Assembly: GCA_030673265.1 (NCBI GenBank) | Contig: DAOVJK010000053.1 | Location: 1-13,273, forward strand | Direction: 5' to 3' | DNA from: Pseudomonadota bacterium | GTDB lineage: Bacteria; Desulfobacterota; Desulfobulbia; Desulfobulbales; JAGXFP01 | Length of the DNA stretch: 13,273 nucleotides | Shown here: positions 7,624 to 13,225 of the stretch, one piece after another | How the letters are laid out: every line of letters starts with the position of its first letter | Numbering within the stretch: position 1 is the stretch's first letter | Notes under the pieces: model-generated | What the model saw: only the letters and a program-made list of their open reading frames with translations | What the model was told of the DNA's origin: nothing | Databases searched by the model: none | Translations under genes and position numbers: made by a program

Positions 7624-9941
7624 CACACTTTCTCCAGCCGGACTGCGCATTTTTTATAATCTGCCTGCTTAGAGATCGGGCAGAAAGCATCGAGAGTAAC
7701 TTCGTTGATCAAGTAGCTTTCATCGAAAAATGGTACAAATACCGTGCCACGGGGCGGCACCCCGCGTCCATTGATGGAGGCTTTCATCGTCACCGTACCT
7801 CGTCGCGAAACGATCTTTACTTTCTCGCCGTTCACCACCCCGAGATCCATCGCATCTTCAGGATTTATTTCCACGTAGGATTCAGGCATGGCTTCATGGA
7901 GGATCGGCACCCGGCGAGTCATTGAGCCGGTGTGCCAGTGCTCGATAACCCGGCCGGTACAGAGCCAGAAATTGTATTCCTGATCAGGTGACTCGGCGGC
8001 AGGCTCATAGGGCCGGGCCCAGATCCAGGCCTTGCCGTCTTTTTTACCGTAAAAGTCAAACTTAGAACCTTTTTTACAGGCCGGATCATACTTGGGGTTG
8101 AATCTCCACCTGGTTTCTTTACCGTTAACAAAGGGCCATTGGACACCGGAGCGGGCCTTCAGCACTTTGTATGACGCCATATTGTGCTTCGGGTTGTCGT
8201 GAAAGCGCCGGTACTCTTCCCAGAGCGGGCCGATATAGTCATCTTTGCTCCAGGGGAATTGCTTCTTAAAGCCAAGCCTTCTGGCAACTTCGATGATCTG
8301 CCAGGTGTCTGACATTGCCTCGCCGGGTGGTGGTACGATCTCGTCGAAATGCTGGGTCCTTCGTTCTGAGTTGCCATACATCCCTTCCTGTTCGATCCAC
8401 ATGGCGGCCGGGAGGATAACATCGGCAATATCGGTGGTCGGGGTGGGGTAGACGTCTGAGACTACAACAAAGCGGTCCTCCCTTAGAGCGCCGTTCCGGT
8501 AGCGGTTGAGATTCGGCATGGTGACCATCGGGTTGGTAACCTGGATCCACATGAACCTGATATCGCCTCGATCGAGGGCCCGGAACATTTCCACGGTATG
8601 ATAAGTGGGTTTCGGGTCAATGGAGCCGGCCGGCAGATCCCATATTTTCTCTGCCTTTTCGCGGGCTTTTTGTTTCATGACCACGCCATAAGGCAGTTTG
8701 TGGGTCAGGGTCCCGACCTCGCGGACGGTACCACAGGCACTGGGCTGACCGGTGAGGGAGAATGGACTGTTGCCCGGGGTGGATATCTTGCCGGTTAGGA
8801 GGTGGATGTTGTAGACCAGATTGTTGATCCAGGTACCCCGGACATGCTGGTTCATACCCATGCACCAGAAGGAGGTAACCTTCTTGGTGGGGTCACCATA
8901 AAGGGAGGCCAGGTACTTGATGTCTCTGGCCGAGACCCCGGAGATCTTTTCCACCTTCTCGGGGGTATAATCCTTGAGGAAATTTTTGTAGTCCTGAAAA
9001 GATATATCTTCGGGTTTATCTTTAAAACTAAAATGATCTTCCGTGCCATAACCGATGTTGGTTTTGCCCTTATGGAAGGTCGTATGGTTTTTGATGAAAG
9101 ATTTGTTCACCCAACCATTGCGAATGATCTCGTAGCAGATGGCATTCGCTATTGCCAGATCAGTATTTGGTATGAACAGGATCGATTTGTCGGAGGCCTG
9201 ACTGCTTCTTGTGGTTCTGGTGGCCAGATCGATGATGGTTACATCTTTCTTGCGTTTGCGGCTGGCCAGCATCCTGGAAAAGAGCACCGGGTGCATTTCC
9301 GCCATGTTATTACCCCAGGTCACCATCACATCGGCATGCTCGATATCCTCATAGCAGCCCATCGGTTCATCGATACCAAATGAGGTCATAAAACCGGTTA
9401 CCGCGCTGGCCATGCAGAGTCGAGCGTTCGCCTCTACATTATTGGTACCCAGGCACCCCTTGAACAGTTTGGAAGCGACATAACCATCCGGAATAGTCCA
9501 TTGTCCGGAACCATACATGGCAACGGAATCCTTGCCATGTTTATCGATCGTCTCTTTGATCTTTGCCGCAATAACATCAAGAGCTTCCTTGATCGGGACT
9601 GTAACCATTTTCCCATTTTTACGAACCTTGGCTTTGGTGAGCCGGTCTTTACCGTACAGGGCCTGGACGGAATGATAACCCTTTATACAACACAAACCCT
9701 TATTGACACTACAATTCGGGTCACCTTTTACGGCGACGGCCCGATCACCGGAAACACCCACCAGAACCCCACAACCAGTCCCGCAAAAACGGCAGGGGGC
9801 TTTTTGCCAGGATATCATCCCGGAGGCACCCTCCAGTTTTTTCCAGCCGGCGAAACTGACACCCGGAAACAGAGATGCTGCAGTAGCCATCGCACTTGTA
9901 GCCGCAGCAGATTTAATAAATGACCTTCTATTGACCTTCAT
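7623..9941 (-). CDS. napA: Periplasmic nitrate reductase catalytic subunit
   Basis: A molybdopterin (bis-MGD) enzyme reducing nitrate to nitrite in the periplasm. 772 residues, close to the short Desulfovibrio-type NapA (roughly 750) and shorter than the ~830 of enteric NapA. The Tat signal is NRRSFIKS at residues 4-11. The [4Fe-4S] ligands are C50, C53, C57 and C85 (CRFCGTGCG ... CCIKGY), with Lys 87 in the conserved electron-path position. ARLCMASAV places the Mo-ligand Cys at 176, the NapA pattern rather than the Asp of NarG. GSGQWTI, DEPMGCYEDIE and WGNNMAEMHP are also NapA signatures. C84 replaces the usual Asn before the fourth ligand. ATG 9941 lies six bases after GGAG (9951-9948). The ATG at 9947 touches that tract. 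It overlaps napD by 14 bases. Confidence 0.96.
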   Translation of the reverse strand: MKVNRRSFIKSAAATSAMATAASLFPGVSFAGWKKLEGASGMISWQKAPCRFCGTGCGVLVGVSGDRAVAVKGDPNCSVNKGLCCIKGYHSVQALYGKDRLTKAKVRKNGKMVTVPIKEALDVIAAKIKETIDKHGKDSVAMYGSGQWTIPDGYVASKLFKGCLGTNNVEANARLCMASAVTGFMTSFGIDEPMGCYEDIEHADVMVTWGNNMAEMHPVLFSRMLASRKRKKDVTIIDLATRTTRSSQASDKSILFIPNTDLAIANAICYEIIRNGWVNKSFIKNHTTFHKGKTNIGYGTEDHFSFKDKPEDISFQDYKNFLKDYTPEKVEKISGVSARDIKYLASLYGDPTKKVTSFWCMGMNQHVRGTWINNLVYNIHLLTGKISTPGNSPFSLTGQPSACGTVREVGTLTHKLPYGVVMKQKAREKAEKIWDLPAGSIDPKPTYHTVEMFRALDRGDIRFMWIQVTNPMVTMPNLNRYRNGALREDRFVVVSDVYPTPTTDIADVILPAAMWIEQEGMYGNSERRTQHFDEIVPPPGEAMSDTWQIIEVARRLGFKKQFPWSKDDYIGPLWEEYRRFHDNPKHNMASYKVLKARSGVQWPFVNGKETRWRFNPKYDPACKKGSKFDFYGKKDGKAWIWARPYEPAAESPDQEYNFWLCTGRVIEHWHTGSMTRRVPILHEAMPESYVEINPEDAMDLGVVNGEKVKIVSRRGTVTMKASINGRGVPPRGTVFVPFFDESYLINEVTLDAFCPISKQADYKKCAVRLEKV

Positions 9942-10194
9942 AACCATCTCCTTCTCCCAGTGGTTGTTCGTCGTTATAGCCAAATGTCATACTTAATGAT
10001 TCAAGGGTTGGCAGATTTTCAAGTTGCGCGTGTAATTCTTTGTCGGTGTTCTTGTCGGGAGTGTCAGTGACAAGGACCAGGATATCTTCATTATCGGCTG
10101 GAAAGGCCTCACAATATTCCATGGAGTTAAGGACCTTGAGTAGTTCATTTTTTGCTCCGGATCTTGGTATGGCTACGTAACTCAGAACAGGCAT
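9928..10194 (-). CDS. napD: NapD chaperone for NapA maturation
   Basis: An 88-residue cytosolic protein. NapD binds the twin-arginine signal peptide of NapA and holds back export until the molybdenum cofactor is in place. The sequence shows the NapD ferredoxin-like pattern: SYVAIPRSG near the N-terminus, CEAFPADNEDILVLVTDTP in the middle, and the C-terminal LPTLESLSMTFGYND. First gene of the nap operon. Its end overlaps the start of napA, which fits coupled synthesis of chaperone and client. ATG 10194 is preceded by GGAGG (10203-10199) only four bases away. A 16-bp palindrome lies directly upstream of this ribosome binding site. Confidence 0.92.
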   Translation of the reverse strand: MPVLSYVAIPRSGAKNELLKVLNSMEYCEAFPADNEDILVLVTDTPDKNTDKELHAQLENLPTLESLSMTFGYNDEQPLGEGDGYEGQ

Positions 10195-10210
10195 GGCGCC
10201 TCCATTTGAC

Positions 10211-10226
10211 AGATAAACCGTTATCT
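10211..10226. promoter_or_regulatory. Hairpin/palindrome next to the napD ribosome binding site
   Basis: AGATAA-ACCG-TTATCT has perfect 6-bp arms and a four-base centre. It ends eight bases upstream of the napD Shine-Dalgarno. In the transcript it would be a small hairpin. As DNA it could be an operator. Which, if either, is unknown. Confidence 0.4.
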
Positions 10227-10239
10227 ACTAAACATCAGG

Positions 10240-10269
10240 AACACTCTGGAAAGTGTTGTTTTGCAACAC
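10240..10269. promoter_or_regulatory. Overlapping inverted repeats in the napD leader
   Basis: AACACT (10240-10245) is the inverse of AGTGTT (10252-10257), and GTGTTG (10253-10258) is the inverse of CAACAC (10264-10269). The middle arm is shared, so the two hairpins cannot form together, or three half-sites of one operator lie in a row. Confidence 0.45.
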
Positions 10270-10305
10270 ACAAATTCATTGTATGTATTGTTCGTCGCAA
10301 AAAGC

Positions 10306-10318
10306 AAAAAAAAAAAAA
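10306..10318. repeat. 13-base A tract (U13 in the nap leader)
   Basis: Thirteen uninterrupted A on the plus strand, so T/U on the minus strand. It lies between the predicted sigma-54 promoter and napD. The nearest upstream stem (10333-10395) ends 14 bases before it, too far for a standard intrinsic terminator. Confidence 0.6.
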
Positions 10319-10332
10319 CAAATCTAAATTTC

Positions 10333-10395
10333 CTTGTCTGAAAGACGCCAACAAAGGTGATCACCATCCTTGTTAAACAGTAAAGGTCAGACAGG
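10333..10395 (-). other. Nested stem-loop at the start of the predicted nap leader
   Basis: TGTCTGA (10335-10341) pairs with TCAGACA (10387-10393), extended by a T.G and a C-G pair. Inside, AACAA/TTGTT arms flank the 10-bp palindrome GGTGATCACC. It begins about a dozen bases after the predicted sigma-54 start site, so it would form at the 5' end of the nap mRNA. Confidence 0.45.
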
Positions 10396-10419
10396 AATTG
10401 ATGCTTCCCCTGGCTAATT

Positions 10420-10435
10420 TGCATATTATGTGCCA
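10420..10435 (-). promoter_or_regulatory. Candidate sigma-54 promoter of the nap operon
   Basis: The minus strand reads TGGCAC-ATAAT-ATGCA. The sigma-54 consensus is TGGCACG-N4-TTGCW. The -24 hexamer is exact, GG and GC are separated by the required ten bases, and only one T in the -12 block differs. Transcription would start near 10408, about 214 bases before napD. Sigma-54 promoters need an NtrC-type activator, which is not encoded in this window. Confidence 0.6.
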
Positions 10436-10467
10436 ACGAGATAAAACGTAAAAACAAGGATACAACA

Positions 10468-10534
10468 CTACCACTGTTACCATGTGGTAGCAGTAGCGGG
10501 GCCCTAGCGCTACTGCCTGGTAACAAGACAGTGG
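10468..10534. promoter_or_regulatory. Inverted-repeat cluster, possible activator site upstream of the nap promoter
   Basis: Several dyads overlap: CTACCAC (10468-10474) with GTGGTAG (10484-10490); CCACTGT (10471-10477) with ACAGTGG (10528-10534); TACCA (10478-10482) with TGGTA (10518-10522); and a perfect 9-bp pair, GCAGTAGCG (10490-10498) with CGCTACTGC (10508-10516). The centre is 80-100 bases upstream of the predicted nap start site, where enhancer-binding activators usually sit. The same sequence could fold as a long hairpin RNA. No U-tract suggests a terminator. Confidence 0.55.
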
Positions 10535-10553
10535 AAAAAGATTCGGGTAAAAA

Positions 10554-10643
10554 GTGATTCTGGATGTTGAGCCCTGCAAAGGCTGTATCGACGGACATTG
10601 CTTAAATGCCATTTGCAAAAGGATGGCCCGAATCGTGCTATAG
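10554..10643 (+). CDS. Possible 29-residue Cys-rich peptide
   Basis: A short GTG-started frame with four cysteines spaced C8-x2-C11-x4-C16-x4-C21 (PCKGC, GHC, AIC). GGG lies six bases upstream and TAG ends it at 10643. The CKGC start resembles the opening of a ferredoxin cluster motif, so it could be a leader peptide, a ferredoxin scrap or chance. I recognise no family. Confidence 0.2.
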   Translation: MILDVEPCKGCIDGHCLNAICKRMARIVL

Positions 10644-10644
10644 A
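10637..10644 (+). promoter_or_regulatory. Possible extended -10 promoter for tatA
   Basis: TGCTATAGA contains the extended -10 pattern TGnTATAnn. A TTGCAA at 10613-10618 is 20 bases away, too far for a good -35. A start near 10651 would leave a leader of about 50 bases before tatA. Confidence 0.3.
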
Positions 10645-10661
10645 ATCCGGCAGCAGCACCA

Positions 10662-10683
10662 ATCATCGGGAGGCCCCGGTGAT
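10662..10683 (+). other. Stem-loop just upstream of tatA
   Basis: ATCATCGGG pairs with CCCGGTGAT over nine bases (one T.G) around the loop AGGC. It ends seven bases before the Shine-Dalgarno AGGAGGA (10691-10697), which itself overlaps the palindrome CCTGCAGG (10687-10694). A role in translational control is possible but unproven. Confidence 0.5.
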
Positions 10684-10701
10684 CGCCTGCAGGAGGAAAC
10701 A

Positions 10702-10872
10702 ATGTTTGGACTCGGTACTCCAGAACTGATCGTTATACTTTCAATTGCCTTTCTGGTTTTCGGCGGTAAAAAGCTACCTGAACTTGGCGCCGGCCTTGGC
10801 AAAGGCATAAAATCCTTTAAAGAAGGATTGAAAGAAACAGAAAGTGCAGTTATAGAAAACAAAGAATCATAA
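10702..10872 (+). CDS. tatA: Twin-arginine translocase subunit TatA
   Basis: A 56-residue membrane protein. TatA oligomers form the passage for folded proteins carrying twin-arginine signals. The sequence has the full family layout: a short N-terminus, one membrane helix (about residues 5-20, LGTPELIVILSIAFLVF), the FGGKKLPELG hinge (FGxxKLPExG), then the amphipathic helix LGKGIKSFKEGLKE and a short charged tail. ATG 10702 follows a strong AGGAGGA (10691-10697); an upstream-extended frame from 10606 lacks such a site. tatB and tatC are not adjacent. It stands alone, divergent from the nap operon, whose NapA and ferredoxin both carry Tat signals, so it may be an extra TatA serving this locus. 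It could equally be the TatE/TatA of the cell. Confidence 0.95.
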   Translation: MFGLGTPELIVILSIAFLVFGGKKLPELGAGLGKGIKSFKEGLKETESAVIENKES

Positions 10873-10877
10873 AAATC

Positions 10878-10970
10878 ATCCTCCGAGCCAAAAGACCTAC
10901 GTCAACGATACGGTCTTCGGCCGATAGGGTGTGGCTGGAAACGGCCTCGCCTCCCGTGTTTGGAAAGGAG
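10878..10970 (+). promoter_or_regulatory. Structured moaA leader, candidate Moco riboswitch
   Basis: The 104 bases between tatA and moaA fold compactly. AAGACC (10892-10897) pairs with GGTCTT (10912-10917), continued by GCC (10887-10889) with GGC (10919-10921). A second arm, GGTG-T-GGCTG (10928-10937), pairs with CGGCC-T-CGCC (10942-10951) and is capped by GAAA (10938-10941). CTCC near 10951-10954, or at 10881-10884, can pair with the moaA Shine-Dalgarno GGAG (10967-10970). The Moco RNA motif is known upstream of moaA and has a GNRA tetraloop. The CTCCGAGCC start and GCCTCCCG end resemble it from memory. No covariance model was run. Confidence 0.5.
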
Positions 10971-10976
10971 ATCACA

Positions 10977-12005
10977 ATGTCACTGAAAATCCGTTCTGTT
11001 CCTCCGGAGGTTTCTCCGCCTGGGCGTTCATCCCTGGTTGACAACCAAGGCCGTCCGATCACCTATTTGCGTCTAGCCATCACCGACCGCTGCAACCTGC
11101 GCTGCCGTTACTGCCGGCCTGAGAGCGGCGTACCCTTTATCCCCCATGCTGAGATCCTCTCTCTGGAGGAACTGGAACGAGTGAGTTCAATTTTCTGCGC
11201 TCTGGGTGTCAGCAAGATTCGGATAACCGGCGGGGAACCATTTTCAAGACGGGGCTGTCTCGATTTCCTCAGGCGACTCAAACGGATTAACGGGTTGAAA
11301 AATCTGCATATCACAACCAACGGAGTGAAGACCTCAAGGTATCTGGATGATCTGCAAGAGATCGGGGTTGCCGGGATCAACCTGAGTCTGGACACCCTCG
11401 ACCCCCGCCGTTTCAACACGATCACCAGAAGAGATTATCTCGACGGGGTTCTTGAAACCCTCCACGGCACACTTGACCGTAATATCCCCCTCAAGGTCAA
11501 CAGTGTAATCCTGTCTGACACCAATAATGATGAGATCATCCGGCTTGCCACTCTGGCCAGAGACTATCCCATCAGCTTACGCTTTATTGAAAGGATGCCC
11601 TTTTCCGGCACAGAGAAGTCGGATAATCTCAACGGTGCGGATCTTTACCAACGACTGCACACCATATTCCCTTCACTTGCGGAAAACTCATCGATTTCAC
11701 CGACCACGGCCCGCGTCTTTTCGCTTCCCAACTACAAGGGCCAACTCGGGATTATCCAGGGCTACTCAAGACTTTTCTGCAAAACCTGTAACAAGGTGCG
11801 CATCACACCTGAGGGTATGCTCAAAACCTGCCTCTATGATAACGGAGCCCTGGATCTGAAAATGCTCCTCCGTAGCGACAGGAATGATCTGGAAATCGGC
11901 GAGGCCATTACCGCCTCTATCAAGAACAGATTTATAAACGGCCATGAAGCAGAACGGTTATCTGAGCGGTTCGAAGAGCCATCCATGTCAGTTATAGGGG
12001 GATGA
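10977..12005 (+). CDS. moaA: GTP 3',8-cyclase MoaA (molybdenum cofactor step 1)
   Basis: A radical SAM enzyme that, with MoaC, converts GTP to cyclic pyranopterin monophosphate, the first step of molybdenum-cofactor synthesis. 342 residues. The N-terminal SAM cluster is C39-x3-C43-x2-C46 in TDRCNLRCRYC, followed by RITGGEP (83-88), ITTNG and NLSLDTLDPRRF. The second cluster, which holds GTP, is C268-x2-C271-x13-C285 (CKTCNKVRITPEG...C). The protein ends in the Gly-Gly tail (341-342) that MoaA needs for activity. ATG 10977 has AAAGGAG six bases upstream. An in-frame GTG-type extension from 10929 would run through the structured leader and is rejected. It lies 104 bases after tatA, and its product supplies the cofactor of NapA. 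Confidence 0.96.
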   Translation: MSLKIRSVPPEVSPPGRSSLVDNQGRPITYLRLAITDRCNLRCRYCRPESGVPFIPHAEILSLEELERVSSIFCALGVSKIRITGGEPFSRRGCLDFLRRLKRINGLKNLHITTNGVKTSRYLDDLQEIGVAGINLSLDTLDPRRFNTITRRDYLDGVLETLHGTLDRNIPLKVNSVILSDTNNDEIIRLATLARDYPISLRFIERMPFSGTEKSDNLNGADLYQRLHTIFPSLAENSSISPTTARVFSLPNYKGQLGIIQGYSRLFCKTCNKVRITPEGMLKTCLYDNGALDLKMLLRSDRNDLEIGEAITASIKNRFINGHEAERLSERFEEPSMSVIGG

Positions 12006-12021
12006 CAATAATGACCGAGCT

Positions 12022-12058
12022 TGTCATATTTATGACATCGCTTCTCGTCATTTTTGAC
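12022..12058. promoter_or_regulatory. Paired dyads ahead of the MOSC gene
   Basis: TGTCATA-TT-TATGACA (12022-12037) is a perfect 7-bp inverted repeat, and GTCA-TTTT-TGAC (12047-12058) is a second, related dyad with its centre 23 bases downstream. Both carry the GTCA/TGAC half-site, and TGAC recurs at 12003 and 12012. They look like two operators of one dimeric regulator 130-170 bases upstream of the MOSC gene. Confidence 0.45.
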
Positions 12059-12122
12059 ATGATAGCATTTATCAATGCATCGCTTGGCGGATACATTCTT
12101 TTAGCGTTCAAGAGCGTGAGCA

Positions 12123-12139
12123 AATCCGGAATACGGATT
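12123..12139. other. Small stem-loop between moaA and the MOSC gene
   Basis: AATCCG and CGGATT are perfect 6-bp arms around GAATA. No T-run follows on the plus strand, so it is not a convincing terminator. Confidence 0.3.
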
Positions 12140-12191
12140 CAGATACCCTGCTGCCATAGTCAATCAAATTATTTTTATGAGGTAAAAATAA

Positions 12192-12629
12192 ATGGGTCAT
12201 GTAGAAGCTGTTTGTACCAGCCACAAGAAAGGAATTGTTAAAAAAGCCCAACCGGAAATAATTTGCAAACAGGGCTGGGGAATCGAAGGTGATGCCCATG
12301 CCGGTGATTGGCATCGACAGATCTCGCTCCTGGCCGGAGAAAGTATCGATACCGTCAAAGAAACATTGCCAACATTAAAGGATGGCGCCTTTGCTGAAAA
12401 TATTATCACCAGGGGAATTGAACTTACAGCCCTTAAGATCGGGGACTGCCTGAAGGTTGGATCTGACGTCTTACTTGAGATCACCCAAATCGGCAAAGAG
12501 TGTCATAACAGCGGCTGTGCGATCAAAAAGGCCACAGGTGACTGTATTATGCCCAAGGAAGGGCTTTTCAGTAAAGTTATCGAGGGGGGAATAATAAAAA
12601 CTAAAGATTCAATTTGTCTTATCAAGTGA
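12192..12629 (+). CDS. Single-domain MOSC protein
   Basis: A 145-residue cytosolic protein built from one MOSC (Moco sulfurase C-terminal) domain. Family members bind or pass on sulfur or molybdenum cofactor; small ones are commonly encoded beside moa/mog genes. Visible family features: WGIEGDAHAG (29-38), HRQISLLAGES, GAFAENIITRGIEL, LKIGDCLKVG, and the conserved Cys in GKECHNSGC (C104, C109), with C118 close by. An earlier in-frame start is not needed: ATG 12192 follows GAGG (12179-12182) at nine bases. It lies 186 bases after moaA with dyad sites between, so it may have its own promoter. No MogA or MoaC domain is fused. The exact role in NapA cofactor assembly is inferred from position only. 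Confidence 0.85.
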   Translation: MGHVEAVCTSHKKGIVKKAQPEIICKQGWGIEGDAHAGDWHRQISLLAGESIDTVKETLPTLKDGAFAENIITRGIELTALKIGDCLKVGSDVLLEITQIGKECHNSGCAIKKATGDCIMPKEGLFSKVIEGGIIKTKDSICLIK

Positions 12630-12657
12630 AGTGAAGTGACATTTTAGAAATATTGTT

Positions 12658-12673
12658 TACTTTTTGCAAAGTA
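12658..12673. other. AT-rich stem-loop after the MOSC gene
   Basis: TACTTT-TTGC-AAAGTA has perfect 6-bp arms starting 28 bases after the stop codon. It is GC-poor with no good U-tract after it, so at best a weak terminator. Confidence 0.25.
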
Positions 12674-12687
12674 GCTCTTAAGGAAAC

Positions 12688-12964
12688 TCAGCTATTTTTA
12701 CAGGGAGGAGTTACTTTCTTCTCATGTAAATGGCTGTCAGCTACAGCGTTTAGTCGTGGGCAAGCATTTGTTCAAACATTTCGCCCAGCTGCCAAATGAA
12801 ACATCAGAAAATTACGCACTGTCTCTTTGGAAATTATATCACCAGCCTGCATGGCAACTAAACCATCACCTTTGTCGCGAGTCTCCACAGCTATAAGAAC
12901 AGTTTTTTACCTTCAGCCCCGCGACAGGTTTTCCACCAACATAGGCATCGTCAGATTCCATCAC
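12688..12964 (-). mobile_element. Degenerate IS1595/ISXO2-type transposase remnant
   Basis: No intact gene is present, but three minus-strand pieces line up in order with ISXO2-like DDE transposases. First, VMESDDAYVGGK (from 12964) matches the first catalytic Asp region (xVExDDAYxGG). Second, after a frameshift, KTVLIAVETRDKGDGLVAMQ then ISKETVRNFLMFHLAAG (12906-12775) matches the central segment. Third, after TGA (12774-12772), TNACPRLNAVADSHLHEKKV then TPP (to about 12697) matches the region of the second Asp, where the family usually reads VRTDA. Here Arg has become a stop (CGA to TGA) and Asp an Asn. A further TGA lies at 12690-12688. At least two frame breaks and three stops make it a fossil. 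No terminal repeats were identified. Confidence 0.72.
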
Positions 12965-12976
12965 ATTCTTAAGCCG

Positions 12977-13225
12977 CTAGCCCGCATATTTCACCAGTCG
13001 AAATGCCCGGTAGCGAAAAGCCCGATAGGCAAAGTATGATGTTTTCAGCAGGTAAGCGACCAGAGGGAGACTCCGATACTTTAGTATGCTGAAAGCCTTA
13101 TACAGCAGATTCTGTACAATACCCCCCTGAGGGGTGCTATACGGATATGTCGGCTGGCCCGCAGGGTGAGTAGTTTCGAAGTCTGCGCTATCTGAAAAAC
13201 AACCCATGTATTTCATTTGGTACAA
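12977..13225 (-). other. Unrecognised open frame ahead of the transposase remnant
   Basis: An 82-codon frame without a convincing ribosome binding site (TTG at 13225, ATG at 13216). It is in the same frame as the SDDAYVGG piece, separated by one TAG, so it may be the decayed N-terminal part of the transposase. The C-terminal half is hydrophobic and basic with a YRAFRYRAFR repeat. I recognise no domain or zinc ribbon. The rest of 12965-13273 shows only a short stem, CCCC-TGA-GGGG (13123-13134 region). Confidence 0.2.

Noticed and set aside
8802..9383. 193-codon frame antisense to napA
   Set aside because: Long shadow frame opposite a well-conserved gene, no own ribosome binding site or recognisable domain.
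10306..10395. Intrinsic terminator (stem 10333-10395 plus U13) in the nap leader
   Set aside because: The stem ends 14 bases before the U-tract. A terminator needs them adjacent. Kept only as leader structure.
10195..10701. FNR box (TTGAT-N4-ATCAA) in the nap-tatA control region
   Set aside because: I looked for it on both strands and found no acceptable match.
12002..12241. 79-codon frame overlapping the moaA stop (ATGA) with a hydrophobic N-terminus
   Set aside because: It overlaps the MOSC start by 50 bases, no ribosome binding site precedes the first ATG, and the hydrophobic run comes from the AT-rich dyad repeats. The dyads explain the sequence better.
12827..13039. 70-codon plus-strand frame near the window end
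   Set aside because: Opposite the transposase remnant, whose minus-strand translation matches a known family. The plus frame matches nothing I know.
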